From: an uncultured Veillonellaceae bacterium
GTDB taxonomy: Bacteria; Bacillota; Negativicutes; Selenomonadales; Selenomonadaceae
DNA length: 56,469 nucleotides
Direction: 5' to 3'
Assembly (NCBI GenBank): GCA_902785705.1
Contig: CACZZN010000010.1
Location: 1-56,469, forward strand
Both the position numbers and the translations under genes were made by a program. The notes beneath the pieces are model-generated. The model saw only the letters and a program-made list of their open reading frames with translations, was not told the DNA's origin and ran no database searches. Below, one piece after another: positions 26,090 to 35,402 of the stretch. How positions within the stretch are numbered: the stretch's first letter is position 1; the number at the start of each line of letters is the position of its first letter.

Positions 26090-27367
26090 ATGTCTGATTA
26101 CATCGGCCCAGAGGCCATCCTGGAAAAGAAAAAGAAGTACATCATGCCCTGCCTTGGGCATTTTTATCGCGAGCCGCGCCAGATGGTGCGCGGCTCCATG
26201 CAGTACCTGTTCGACAGCGAAGGCCGCAAATACCTGGATTGCTTTGCAGGCGTCTCTGTCGTCAACTGCGGCCACTGCAACCCCGAGATCACACGAGAGG
26301 TCTGCAAGCAGGTGGAAACACTGCAGCATGTCTGCAATATCTACCTGACGGAAAATTTCGTGAACCTTGCGGAGAAACTTGCCGAAGTCACGCCCGGAAA
26401 GCTGCAGAAATCCTTTTTCTGCTCCACGGGAACGGAGGCAAATGAGGGCTCCCTGCTGCTCGCTTCCATCTACACCAAAAGCAGCGAGTTCATTGCGCTG
26501 CAAAACGGTCTGCACGGCCGTACCAAGCTGACCATGAGCCTTACGGGCATCGGCATGTGGCGGACGGATCCGAATCCCGTGGGCGGCATCCATTTCGCAC
26601 CGAATCCCTACTGCTACCGCTGCCCCATGAACAAAAAATACCCGGAGTGCGACCTTGCCTGCGCAAATGCCATCGAGACCCTGATACAGACTGCCACATC
26701 GGGCAGGATTGCCGCATTGATCGCCGAGCCAATCCAAGGCAACGCCGGCATTGTCGTGCCGCCTAAGGGCTATTTCAAGCGCGTAAAGGAAATCCTCGCA
26801 AAGTACGGCGGGCTCCTCATTGCGGACGAAGTGCAGACCGGCTTCGCGCGCACGGGAAAGATGTTCGCCATCGAGAATTTTGACGTGGTACCGGATATCA
26901 TGAGCGTTGCCAAGGCGCTTGGCAACGGCGCTCCCATCAGCGCCTTCATCTCCACGGCCGAGATCGCGGATACCTATACCCGCCCCGGCGCATCCACGCT
27001 GGGCGGCAATCCCGTATCCAGCACGGCAGGGCTTGCGGTGCTGAACTATATCGAGCATCACAACCTCATGGAAAACGCCAGGGCACGCGGCGAACAGCTG
27101 CGGGCCGGTCTTGCGGAACTGCAAAAAAAGCACCCGATCATCGGCGATATCCGTGGTATCGGCCTGATGACGGGCGCTGAATTCGTCCATGGGGACAAGA
27201 GCCCCGCATTTGAAGAACTCGACCAGGTGCTGGAGGAAATGAAAAACCGCGGCTTCATCATCGGAAAGAACGGTGTCTCCCGCAATGTCATGGCCTTCCA
27301 GCCTCCGCTTGTCATCACGGAGGACGACATCAACGATGTGCTGAACGCTCTGGATCTGGTATTGTAA
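26090..27367 (+). CDS. Class III pyridoxal-phosphate aminotransferase
   Basis: A 425-residue fold-type I transaminase of the GabT/AGXT2 group. The cofactor site shows GTEANEGSLLLA, the Asp in LIADEVQTGFARTG, and the Schiff-base Lys in SVAKALGNGAP. A cysteine cluster NPYCYRCPMNKKYPECDLAC (about 174-193) looks like a metal-binding insert, which a subset of this family has. The substrate is not determined. It follows the U32 gene, and its last 38 bp overlap the convergent fliB-like gene. Confidence 0.8.
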   Translation: MSDYIGPEAILEKKKKYIMPCLGHFYREPRQMVRGSMQYLFDSEGRKYLDCFAGVSVVNCGHCNPEITREVCKQVETLQHVCNIYLTENFVNLAEKLAEVTPGKLQKSFFCSTGTEANEGSLLLASIYTKSSEFIALQNGLHGRTKLTMSLTGIGMWRTDPNPVGGIHFAPNPYCYRCPMNKKYPECDLACANAIETLIQTATSGRIAALIAEPIQGNAGIVVPPKGYFKRVKEILAKYGGLLIADEVQTGFARTGKMFAIENFDVVPDIMSVAKALGNGAPISAFISTAEIADTYTRPGASTLGGNPVSSTAGLAVLNYIEHHNLMENARARGEQLRAGLAELQKKHPIIGDIRGIGLMTGAEFVHGDKSPAFEELDQVLEEMKNRGFIIGKNGVSRNVMAFQPPLVITEDDINDVLNALDLVL

Positions 27368-28457
27368 GCTCTTGGAGCCGCTTCATGCACCTTGGGTTAT
27401 GGTCCAAAAGCTCTACCGCGCGATCCACGAGTTCCAACATCTGCGCCTGCGTCAGCAGGCGCTTTTTTGCGCTGACCATGACCAGCATCGAGAATTCCAT
27501 GATATGGAAGCGGAGATCCAGCATGCGGAAATTATCCGCAAACGAACCTTTGAAGGCAAAGGGATAGAGCCGCAGAAAGAATTCGTTCACAAGATAGTTC
27601 TCCAGAAGGTAACTGTACTCCTGCAGATTCTGCTCGTACAGCGGCAGGAAAGGAAGCAGCGCCTCTGCCAGTTTGCTTGCCTTTTCCTCGGAATACGGCC
27701 TTTCGTACAGATCCGACAGCAGCATCGACATGGAAACGAGATCCTGCCATGCCTCCTGTGCCGTGAGCGCTGTTTCCTGCAGCGCCATGGAATGGATCTG
27801 CTCAAAGCAAAGGGAAATATTTTCCTCCGACAGCTTCCATTCCCCGTCGCCTGCCCGCTCTTCCAAACGTCCCAAAAAGCGTCCCAATCGTTCCAGTCGA
27901 TCGGGAATCGGCACGGCACGCTCCTGCAGGATACGGATGCAGAGTTTTTGCAGCGTCAGGAAATGCCCTTGCCATGCCTCCATATGCCTTGGCTTCTTCC
28001 AAAAGTGGAGCCTTTGCTCCGGAAAAATCTCCTGCTCCGTAAAGCGCATCGGACTTTTATCCAAAAGAATTTCCTTGGCTGCCACAGGACAGGAAAGTGC
28101 CATGCTCTGCTCGGCGAAATCCGAGATTTCATAGGTGACACGGGGATATTCGTGACAGATGTTTGACAGCATTGCCTCCCCGTATCGTTTCTGCAGGGTG
28201 CACAGGAGATCCGCATCCAGAAAGATACAGGAACCGTCCTCCCGATGCTTTGTGAGCCATTTCTGCTTTTCCTCGTGGAAATAAATGCAGGAAAGGAGTT
28301 CCTTCCCTTCCGGCAGAGCCTCGAGTCTGCCATATGCCACATCATCGACTTCGATTCCCCACCCTCGGCAGCAACGGCTGCTGCAGTCCTGCCCATCACA
28401 GCGGAACCTGCGCACGTAAGAAGGGCAGATCATCTTCCTATTTACCATTTCCATCAC
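27330..28457 (-). CDS. FliB-like lysine-N-methylase
   Basis: A 375-residue protein of the FliB family, which methylates lysines of flagellin in Salmonella. The N-terminus has the family cysteine cluster CDGQDCSSRCCRGW, with further Cys at LLCTLQ and ICHEYP, a likely iron-sulfur site. The C-terminal part is helical. The start seems to be GTG at 28457, five bases after the thrB stop, so it depends on upstream translation. No flagellar gene is in the window. The 3' end overlaps the aminotransferase gene on the other strand. Confidence 0.75.
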   Translation of the reverse strand: MMEMVNRKMICPSYVRRFRCDGQDCSSRCCRGWGIEVDDVAYGRLEALPEGKELLSCIYFHEEKQKWLTKHREDGSCIFLDADLLCTLQKRYGEAMLSNICHEYPRVTYEISDFAEQSMALSCPVAAKEILLDKSPMRFTEQEIFPEQRLHFWKKPRHMEAWQGHFLTLQKLCIRILQERAVPIPDRLERLGRFLGRLEERAGDGEWKLSEENISLCFEQIHSMALQETALTAQEAWQDLVSMSMLLSDLYERPYSEEKASKLAEALLPFLPLYEQNLQEYSYLLENYLVNEFFLRLYPFAFKGSFADNFRMLDLRFHIMEFSMLVMVSAKKRLLTQAQMLELVDRAVELLDHNPRCMKRLQELTIPDPERSAHR

Positions 28458-28462
28458 AGCCG

Positions 28463-29410
28463 CTATTTTTTCAAAGACTCCGCATGATTCAACACATGCG
28501 CACCTTTGAGGTCCAATCCCAAGGTAATCGCTTTGGCTTGGATGTCATGTGCCTGGAACGCTTTGGTCATTGCTTCGCCGACCTCCTGCGTGCAGCGATC
28601 CCGCTCCAGTGTGAACGCGATCAGGCACGGACCTGCACCGCTGAGCGCTGCGCCGACGGCGCCCGCCTTCTTTGCCGCCTGGAAGACCTCCTTCATGCCG
28701 GGAACGAGACTCATGCGATAGGGCTGGTGCAGTGCATCATCAAAGGCATCGCGGAGCACCTTGTCATTCCCTTTCAACAGGGCAGCAACCAGCATCGACG
28801 CTCTCCCTACATTGAAGACGGCATCCTGCAGCGAAACCTGCTCCGGCAGCGCCTGCCTCGCGACTTTTGTGGACAAATAAAAATCCGGGATTGCAACGAC
28901 AAACTTCATTCGCAGCTTTGGCACGAAGGAGATAGTCTCAGTACGTCCATGCTGCAAGATGCTGACCGTGAATCCCCCAAAAAGCGCAGGCGCCACATTG
29001 TCCGGATGCCCCTCGATTTCCGTTGCAAACTGCAGGAGTTCCCTGCGTGTGAAGCGATTGTCCAGCAACACATTGGCGGCTTTCAGGCCCGATACGATTG
29101 CCGTTGCGCTGCTTCCAAGCCCCCGGGAAAGGGGCACGCGGTTTTCCATCCGGATGACCGCTCCGGGGTACTCCCCTTGCGCTCCGGCTTTCTCCAGCAG
29201 ATACCGCACGGATCTCCATACAATGTTGCGCTCATCCTGCGGAATTTTACTGGCGCCATCTCCTTTGATCTCTATGGCAAGCCGCGGCTCATGAAGCAAT
29301 GTCAGCTCCAGTTCATTGTAAATCGTACATGCCACGCCAAGGGTATCGAAGCCCGGCCCGCAATTCGCGCTTGTCCCCGGCACCCTGATGCGAATACTCT
29401 TTTCCCCCAT
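28463..29410 (-). CDS. thrB: Homoserine kinase
   Basis: About 315 residues, GHMP kinase family. It phosphorylates homoserine for threonine synthesis. The N-terminal motif is RVPGTSANCGPGFDTLG, the ATP loop is PLSRGLGSSATA, and the C-terminal motif is ALSGAGPCLIAF. An earlier ATG at 29428 is possible, but the ATG at 29410 has GAGG at a good distance and fits the family start. It lies between hom and the FliB-like gene. Confidence 0.95.
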   Translation of the reverse strand: MGEKSIRIRVPGTSANCGPGFDTLGVACTIYNELELTLLHEPRLAIEIKGDGASKIPQDERNIVWRSVRYLLEKAGAQGEYPGAVIRMENRVPLSRGLGSSATAIVSGLKAANVLLDNRFTRRELLQFATEIEGHPDNVAPALFGGFTVSILQHGRTETISFVPKLRMKFVVAIPDFYLSTKVARQALPEQVSLQDAVFNVGRASMLVAALLKGNDKVLRDAFDDALHQPYRMSLVPGMKEVFQAAKKAGAVGAALSGAGPCLIAFTLERDRCTQEVGEAMTKAFQAHDIQAKAITLGLDLKGAHVLNHAESLKK

Positions 29411-29420
29411 TTGCCTGTCC

Positions 29421-30713
29421 TCACTCATTCTCTACCCGGATGATATTGCGGATTTCATTGACCACCGGCAAAGCTTTGAATTTCGTTTCTGCCTGCAGGA
29501 TATTTGCATGCCTGACCCGATGCGTAATGGCCACGATTTCGGCATAACCCGGTATCGATTGCTTGGTCTGGATCACAGATTGCAGACTGACATCCGCATT
29601 GCCGAAAGTGGTCGCAATCGCTCCAAGCACGCCCGGTTTGTCGTCCACCAAGAGACGAACATAATAGGAGGACTCCGTTTCTTCGATGGGACAAACCTTC
29701 TTCTGATTCGTGTCATTGAAATGAATGCGTCCAAACGTATCGCTCAGGATATCCCTGGCGACTTCAATGATATCCGCTACAACAGAGGATGCCGTCGGCA
29801 GGGAGCCTGCGCCCGGTCCATAGAACATTGCCTCTCCGATGGCGTTGCCGCGGACAAAAATCGCATTGTAAACCCCGTTGACCGAAGCCAAGGGATGGCT
29901 TTTCGGCAGAAAAACAGGATGCACCCGCACATCCACCCCCTTTTCCTGCGAATCCTTCCCAATGGCCAAAAGCTTTACCACATAGCCCAGTTCCCTGGCA
30001 TATTCTATGTCCTCTGTCGTAATGCCGGTAATGCCTTCGACGTAAACGTCCTTCAAATCAATGTGGGTATTGAATGCCAATGTAGCAAGAATTGCCGCTT
30101 TCCGCGCGGCATCCAGCCCATCCACATCCGCCGACGGATTGGCTTCCGCATAGCCTTTCTCTTGGGCTTCCTTCAGTACGCTTGCGTAATCCGCACCGCT
30201 CTCGCTCATGCGCGTGAGCATATAGTTTGTCGTACCGTTCACGATGCCCATCACTTCGGTCATGCGGTTTGCTGTCAGGCACTGCTTGAGCGGCGTGATG
30301 ATGGGGATGCCACCTCCCACACTGGCTTCAAACAGGAAATCCACACCATGCTTTTCCGCCATCTCGAACATTTCCCTGCCGAATTGCGCCACGACATCCT
30401 TGTTGGCTGTCACGACGCTCTTTCCGTGCTCCATGGCCTGAAGCATGTATTCCCTCGCAGGATGCAGGCCTCCCATGAGCTCGACGACAATGGAGATTTC
30501 CGCATCATCCAGAATATCCTGAAAGTTCTCTGTTACCTGAAGGTTTTCCAGTTGGGGGCGTTTTTTTCCCGCATCACGCACAAGCACCGTCTTGATGCTG
30601 AGCTTGGCGCCAACCTTGGCCGTAATCTCCTGTATATTTTCCCTAAGTACCTGCACGACACCGGAACCAACAGTTCCTGAGCCAAGCAATCCCAGCTTGA
30701 TCTCGCGACTCAT
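29421..30713 (-). CDS. hom: Homoserine dehydrogenase
   Basis: About 430 residues. It reduces aspartate semialdehyde (made by Asd) to homoserine. The nucleotide loop is LLGSGTVGSGVVQ; the catalytic region DVDGLDAARKAAILA holds the active Lys. A C-terminal ACT domain (about 345-430, YYVRLLVDDKPGVLGAIA) gives feedback control, typically by threonine. The ATG at 30713 has GGGAG at 8 nt. It is 17 bp from the ACT regulator-like gene. Confidence 0.96.
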   Translation of the reverse strand: MSREIKLGLLGSGTVGSGVVQVLRENIQEITAKVGAKLSIKTVLVRDAGKKRPQLENLQVTENFQDILDDAEISIVVELMGGLHPAREYMLQAMEHGKSVVTANKDVVAQFGREMFEMAEKHGVDFLFEASVGGGIPIITPLKQCLTANRMTEVMGIVNGTTNYMLTRMSESGADYASVLKEAQEKGYAEANPSADVDGLDAARKAAILATLAFNTHIDLKDVYVEGITGITTEDIEYARELGYVVKLLAIGKDSQEKGVDVRVHPVFLPKSHPLASVNGVYNAIFVRGNAIGEAMFYGPGAGSLPTASSVVADIIEVARDILSDTFGRIHFNDTNQKKVCPIEETESSYYVRLLVDDKPGVLGAIATTFGNADVSLQSVIQTKQSIPGYAEIVAITHRVRHANILQAETKFKALPVVNEIRNIIRVENE

Positions 30714-30730
30714 TCGGTGCACTCCCTTCC

Positions 30731-31183
30731 TTATGCCTGTCCCAGAACCTCCAGCCGTTTCACTCCGTCCACCATGCGGAGTTTATCCAAAAGCTCCTCC
30801 AAATCGATCACAAGATTTGCGGTCTCAATGGATACCGTCACATTCGCGACTCCCTGCAGCGGAATACCCTGATTGATGGTCAGCACGCTGCCCGATCCCT
30901 GAGAAATCGTATTGAGCACGCTGGAAAGCACACCTTGTCTATGCTCCAACAGGAAGGTCAAGGTGATGATTTTGTCCTGGCTCGCCTCGTAAAAGGGAAA
31001 CACAAAGTCCTTGTATTTGTAATATGCACTGCGGCTGAGATCCATTTTTTCCACAGCTTCATTGATCGTCCGTGCATCTCCGCGCTTCAGCATTTCCTTG
31101 ACCTTGATGGTCTTCTTGATGGCCTCCGGCAAAATCTCTTCCCGTACCAGGAAAAAACCGCTCTTCGCTTTATCTCCTCGCAT
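30731..31183 (-). CDS. UPF0735 ACT-domain protein (PheB-like)
   Basis: A 150-residue protein. Residues about 10-60 form a helix-turn-helix-like part (VKEMLKRGDARTINEAVEKM, DLSRSAYYKYKDFVFP). Residues about 70-150 form an ACT domain (LTFLLEHRQGVLSSVLNTIS). The ATG at 31183 follows GGAGG. Because ACT domains bind amino acids and the gene leads the hom-thrB operon, a role in sensing and regulating threonine synthesis is a reasonable inference. Confidence 0.82.
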   Translation of the reverse strand: MRGDKAKSGFFLVREEILPEAIKKTIKVKEMLKRGDARTINEAVEKMDLSRSAYYKYKDFVFPFYEASQDKIITLTFLLEHRQGVLSSVLNTISQGSGSVLTINQGIPLQGVANVTVSIETANLVIDLEELLDKLRMVDGVKRLEVLGQA

Positions 31184-31242
31184 GACAACGCCTCCGTATT
31201 TCTCTGTTGGATAAAAATCTACGTTAGAAGGATACATTCGAC

Positions 31243-31251
31243 ATTATAGCA
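31243..31251 (-). promoter_or_regulatory. Extended -10 promoter of the ACT-hom-thrB-fliB-like operon
   Basis: TGC directly before TATAAT (31243-31248) on the minus strand gives an extended -10, about 60 bp before the ACT gene. No clear -35 is seen. The short leader leaves no room for a T-box or riboswitch. Confidence 0.7.
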
Positions 31252-31279
31252 TTTTTTGTACGCTCATGCCACTACAAAT

Positions 31280-31390
31280 TTACGCATGGCAGGGCAAATA
31301 ACGCAGCAGATGCGGTTTCTTCCGAAATTGCATCCCCTTCCGTTTAGCGGCAAATGCCTTGGCTGCTGCTTTTTGTTTACTTTCTCTCAC
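31280..31390 (-). CDS. Possible 36-residue basic peptide
   Basis: GTG at 31390, eight bases after GGGAGG, opens a 36-codon frame ending TAA. It encodes a strongly basic peptide beginning RESKQKAAAKAFAAKRKG. No family is recognised. It lies between two promoters in the gap between the ACT gene and potA. The good ribosome site is the main support; chance is quite possible. Confidence 0.3.
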   Translation of the reverse strand: MRESKQKAAAKAFAAKRKGMQFRKKPHLLRYLPCHA

Positions 31391-31395
31391 AATTC

Positions 31396-31425
31396 TTGCC
31401 TCCCTCTGCTTCTTGGTGATATAAT
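31396..31425 (+). promoter_or_regulatory. Extended -10 promoter of potABCD
   Basis: TTGCCT (31396-31401), 18-nt spacer, TGA then TATAAT (31420-31425). The leader to potA is about 165 nt; I see no recognised riboswitch in it, and nothing else in 31426-31598. Confidence 0.65.
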
Positions 31426-31598
31426 TCGACACAGCAGGGAGATTTCCCTTTCACCATCAAAGTCTATGGAAGGCCGGCGACACCGATAGGCAGGAAAATC
31501 GGATATTGCCAGAGAATGTACGCATACACTTTTTTCGATTTTGTGGCATGATTGCAAGGATAAGTGTCAACCATCCAAACGAAGGAAAGGACCGATAG

Positions 31599-32669
31599 AT
31601 GAAAAAAGAGCTTTTGCGTCTTGAGCGCGTCAGCAAGTCCTATGACGGAACGCAGATTCTGGAGGATTTGGATCTGACGATTCACGAGAATGAGTTTGTT
31701 ACCCTTTTGGGGCCCTCAGGCTGCGGCAAGACCACCATCCTGCGCCTGATAGGCGGCTTCGAGACGCCCGACAGCGGGAAGATCTGGTTTGACGGCAGGG
31801 ACATTACAGGCCTGCAGCCGGAGAAGCGGCAGGTGAATACGGTTTTTCAGAAGTATTCCCTGTTTTCCCACATGGATGTGGCGGAAAACATTGCCTTTGG
31901 GCTGAAACTCAAGGGCAAGAGCAAAAGCTACATAAGGGATAAGATAAAATATGCCCTGAAGCTGGTGAACCTGGAGTCCTATGAGCATGCCCGGGTCACC
32001 CAGATGTCAGGAGGACAGCAGCAGCGCATTGCCATCGCCCGGGCCATTGTGAATGAGCCCAAGGTACTGCTTTTGGATGAGCCCTTCTCTGCCCTGGATT
32101 TAAAGCTGCGGCAGAACATGCAGCGGGAGCTGGTGAAGATAAAAAAGGAACTTGGCATTACCTTTGTCTTTGTCACCCACGACCAGGAGGAAGCCCTTTC
32201 CATGTCCGACACAGTGGTGGTCATTAACCAGGGCTGGATCCAGCAGATCGGCACCCCGGAGAACGTGTACAACGAGCCGGAAAATGCCTTTGTGGCGGAT
32301 TTCATCGGGGACAGCAACATCATTGACGGCATCATGGTGCGGGATCATCTGGTACACCTTTTGGGCAAGGACATCCCCTGCACATCCGCAGGCTTTGGGG
32401 AAAATGTGCCTGTGGATGTGCATATCCGCCCGGAGGATATCCAGATTTGCGCCCCGGAGGAGGGGCAGTTTGCGGGCCGAATCCTTCATGTGGTATTCAA
32501 GGGCACGGTGTATGACATCACGATCGAGGCCGGGGGCTTTGAGTGGTTGGTACAGACCATCACCGGCCATGCGCAGGGCAAGGAGGTGGGACTGCGCCTG
32601 ATGCCTGCCAACATCCAGATCATGGCCAAACCCGAATCTGTGGATGAGGAGGCGGTGAACGATGCGTGA
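31599..32669 (+). CDS. potA: Spermidine/putrescine ABC transporter ATP-binding protein
   Basis: 356 residues. It powers polyamine import on the cytoplasmic face. Walker A is GPSGCGKT at 38-45, the signature is MSGGQQQR, Walker B is VLLLDEPFSALD and the switch His is in FVTHDQEEA. A TOBE domain forms the C-terminus (about 280-350). The ATG follows an AAGGA-type site. It overlaps potB by 8 nt in a four-gene polycistron with overlaps throughout. Confidence 0.95.
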   Translation: MKKELLRLERVSKSYDGTQILEDLDLTIHENEFVTLLGPSGCGKTTILRLIGGFETPDSGKIWFDGRDITGLQPEKRQVNTVFQKYSLFSHMDVAENIAFGLKLKGKSKSYIRDKIKYALKLVNLESYEHARVTQMSGGQQQRIAIARAIVNEPKVLLLDEPFSALDLKLRQNMQRELVKIKKELGITFVFVTHDQEEALSMSDTVVVINQGWIQQIGTPENVYNEPENAFVADFIGDSNIIDGIMVRDHLVHLLGKDIPCTSAGFGENVPVDVHIRPEDIQICAPEEGQFAGRILHVVFKGTVYDITIEAGGFEWLVQTITGHAQGKEVGLRLMPANIQIMAKPESVDEEAVNDA

Positions 32670-33507
32670 GCGACTGAGTGCCAGGCTGTCCTCCCATAGT
32701 TTCCTGGCTCTGCCCTTTGCCCTGTGGGCTGCCCTCTTTATTGTGCTGCCCCTGTTCTTTGTGCTGTGGACGGGACTGACGGACGGGGCGGGACGCTTTA
32801 CCGCAGAGCACCTGTCCACGGTGTTGCAGCCGGAGTATCTCAGGGCCCTGAAGCTGTCCGTGGAGCTGGCCCTCCTCAGCACCTGCATCTGCCTGGTGCT
32901 GGCCTATCCGCTTTGCTTGATTCTCAGAGAAAGAAGGGAGCGCCAAGGGCTTTTGGTATTTCTGCTCTTTTTGCTGCCCCTGTGGATGAATTCCCTCCTC
33001 ACCACCATGGCATGGCAGACCATCATGGAAAAGCACGGCATCATCAATATGCTGCTCTCCGCCTTAGGACTGCCGGGAGTGCATCTCATCAACACCCCTG
33101 CCGCCATTGTCATTGGCATGGTATACAATTTTCTGCCCTATATGGTGCTGCCGCTCTATGTGAGCATCAGCCGCATTGACGAAAGCATCATTGAGGCGGC
33201 AAGGGATTTGGGGGCAAATCCCTTCCAGACCCTGCGTCGGGTGCTTCTTCCCCTGTCCCTGCCGGGGATTGTCAGCGGTTCCACCATGGTATTCATACCG
33301 TCTCTCACCACTTTCGTCATCAGCGCCCTTTTAGGGGGGAACAAGGTACTCCTGGTGGGCAATATCATCGAGCAGGAGTTCACCGCTGCCTATGACTGGC
33401 AGCTGGGCAGCGCCCTTTCCGTGGTGCTGATGGTCTTCATCATCCTGAACATCCTCTTGGAGGCGTTTACGAACAGCGGGGAACAGGGAAAGAAAAGGAG
33501 GCCGTGA
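32662..33507 (+). CDS. potB: Spermidine/putrescine ABC transporter permease
   Basis: 281 residues with about six membrane helices, from FLALPFALWAALFIVLPLFF near the N-terminus to the last helix ALSVVLMVFIILNILL. The coupling-loop motif EAARDLGANPFQTLRRVLLP contacts the ATPase. Overlaps potC by 4 nt. Confidence 0.94.
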   Translation: MRERLSARLSSHSFLALPFALWAALFIVLPLFFVLWTGLTDGAGRFTAEHLSTVLQPEYLRALKLSVELALLSTCICLVLAYPLCLILRERRERQGLLVFLLFLLPLWMNSLLTTMAWQTIMEKHGIINMLLSALGLPGVHLINTPAAIVIGMVYNFLPYMVLPLYVSISRIDESIIEAARDLGANPFQTLRRVLLPLSLPGIVSGSTMVFIPSLTTFVISALLGGNKVLLVGNIIEQEFTAAYDWQLGSALSVVLMVFIILNILLEAFTNSGEQGKKRRP

Positions 33508-34307
33508 TGGAAAAGCTGAAGAACACGTATCTGGGAGCCATCGTGATCTTTCTGTACGCACCGATCCTGGTGCTCATTGCCCAGTCTTTCAAGGCCAGCC
33601 GCTACCGTGGGCAGTGGACGGGCTTTACTTTCCAGTGGTATGAAAGCCTCATGGAAAGCGAGAAGATTATGGAAGCCTTTTCCAACACCCTTACCATCGG
33701 CGTGACTTCTGCCCTTCTGGCTACTTTCCTGGCTCTGGTGACGGCCCTGGGGCTGCGGCAGATGGGGCATCGGGGAAGGATGCTCTTTCGGGGCCTTGCC
33801 AATGTGCCCCTCCTGAATGCAGATATTGTCACGGGGATTTCTTTGATGCTCCTCTTTTTGGGACTGGGCCTCCGGCTGGGCTATGACACCATTCTCCTGG
33901 CCCATATCGTCATCAGCCTGCCCTATGCCATGCTCTGTATCTTACCTCAGGTGCTCTCCATGGACGATGTGTGCTATGAGGCGGCAAGGGATTTGGGGGC
34001 AGGCCCGGTGTTGGCCTTCCGCAAGGTGATTCTGCCGGAGCTCCTGCCCGCCATCATGGCTGCTTTCCTCTTGTGTTTTGCCATGAGCGCCGATGATTTC
34101 ATCGTGACCTATTTCACCAAAGGGTTGGGGATAGAAACCCTCACCACGGAGATCTACGCGGAGCTGAAACTGGGGGTGCATCCCGAGATGTACGCCCTGT
34201 CTGCCCTGTTCTTCTGCGGGGTGCTGGTGTTTGCGGCTCTCCTGATGCTGAATTACAAGGTGATTCACCGCTACCGTAAGGTGGGCAGAAGGGAGGCGGC
34301 AGTATGA
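33504..34307 (+). CDS. potC: Spermidine/putrescine ABC transporter permease
   Basis: 267 residues, about six membrane helices, with the coupling loop EAARDLGAGPVLAFRKVILP and the conserved segment FAMSADDFIVTYFTKG. It pairs with PotB to form the channel. Overlaps potD by 4 nt. Confidence 0.94.
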   Translation: MMEKLKNTYLGAIVIFLYAPILVLIAQSFKASRYRGQWTGFTFQWYESLMESEKIMEAFSNTLTIGVTSALLATFLALVTALGLRQMGHRGRMLFRGLANVPLLNADIVTGISLMLLFLGLGLRLGYDTILLAHIVISLPYAMLCILPQVLSMDDVCYEAARDLGAGPVLAFRKVILPELLPAIMAAFLLCFAMSADDFIVTYFTKGLGIETLTTEIYAELKLGVHPEMYALSALFFCGVLVFAALLMLNYKVIHRYRKVGRREAAV

Positions 34308-35383
34308 AAAAAATGCGCTTCTGCCTCGCCCTGCTGCTTTTCCTGCTGCCTCTGTCCCTCACAGGCTGCGATATGTTTGCGGAGAAGGCGGAGGAAGGGC
34401 AGGATGTTCTCTACGTTTACAGCTGGGGTGATTATATAGACGCGGAAATGCTGAAAAAGTTCGAAGAAGAAACGGGGATTCATGTGGTGCTGGACGAGTA
34501 CGACACCAACGAGAGCATGTACCCTCGCATCGCCGAAGGAGCGGAGGACTATGATGTGCTGTGTCCCTCGGACTACATGGTAAGCAAGCTCATCCGTAAC
34601 GGCCTCTTGCAGCCCCTGGATTTTGAGCAGCTGCCACATGCCAGGCAGTATATCGGCGAGGATTTCTTTCGGCAGGTCAAAACCTTCGACCGGGAAGGGA
34701 AATACACGGTGCCCTATTGCTGGGGCACCGTGGGCATCATCTACAACACCAGGCTGGTGGATGATCCCGTGGACAGCTGGCAGATTCTCTGGAATGAAAA
34801 ATACAGGGACAATATCCTCATGCAGGATTCTGCCCGGGATTCTCTCATGATACCTTTGAAGCTTATGGGCAAGTCCATGAATACGCTCGATGAGTCAGAG
34901 CTGATGGCGGCCAGGGATATGCTCATAGAGCAAAAGCCCTTGGTGCAGGCCTATGGGGTGGACGACATAAGGGACAAGATGATTTCGGGGGAAGCGGCCC
35001 TGGGGGTGACATTTTCCGGGGAGGCCATCAATATGATAGATGCCAATGAGGATCTGGCTTTCCTGCTGGCTCCCAAGGAGGGCACCAATGTGTGGATTGA
35101 CGGCTGGGTGATCCCCAAAAGTGCCCGTCACCCGGAAAATGCCCACAAGTTCATCGACTTTATGTGCCGTCCGGATGTGGCAGTAACAAACTTTCGTCAT
35201 CTGGGCTATTCAACCCCCAATACCGCCGTAAAGGCGCAGGTAGCAGAAGAACTGGGGGACAATGCATATCTGGCCTTCCCCCCGGAGGAGGTCTATGAGG
35301 GACAGGAGTCCTACAGGTATCTGGGAGAAAAGCTGGACAAGATATATACCAGGATTTGGCTGCAGGTGAAAAATTCCAGATAG
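34304..35383 (+). CDS. potD: Spermidine/putrescine-binding lipoprotein
   Basis: 359 residues. The signal ends in a lipobox, SLTGC, with the lipidated Cys at 22. The rest is a periplasmic binding protein of the PotD type: VYSWGDYIDAEMLKKFEEET near 38-57, YDVLCPSDYMVSKL, YCWGTVGIIYNT and WIDGWVIPKSARHPENAHKF. Last gene of the operon, followed by a terminator. In a diderm Firmicute the lipoprotein would sit in the inner-membrane leaflet facing the periplasm. Confidence 0.95.
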   Translation: MKKMRFCLALLLFLLPLSLTGCDMFAEKAEEGQDVLYVYSWGDYIDAEMLKKFEEETGIHVVLDEYDTNESMYPRIAEGAEDYDVLCPSDYMVSKLIRNGLLQPLDFEQLPHARQYIGEDFFRQVKTFDREGKYTVPYCWGTVGIIYNTRLVDDPVDSWQILWNEKYRDNILMQDSARDSLMIPLKLMGKSMNTLDESELMAARDMLIEQKPLVQAYGVDDIRDKMISGEAALGVTFSGEAINMIDANEDLAFLLAPKEGTNVWIDGWVIPKSARHPENAHKFIDFMCRPDVAVTNFRHLGYSTPNTAVKAQVAEELGDNAYLAFPPEEVYEGQESYRYLGEKLDKIYTRIWLQVKNSR

Positions 35384-35402
35384 TCTTCAAGCGTAAAAAA
35401 GA

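Noticed and set aside
31184..31260. T-box or threonine leader before hom
   Set aside because: The transcript leader is only about 55 nt, with no T-box motif or threonine-codon leader peptide.
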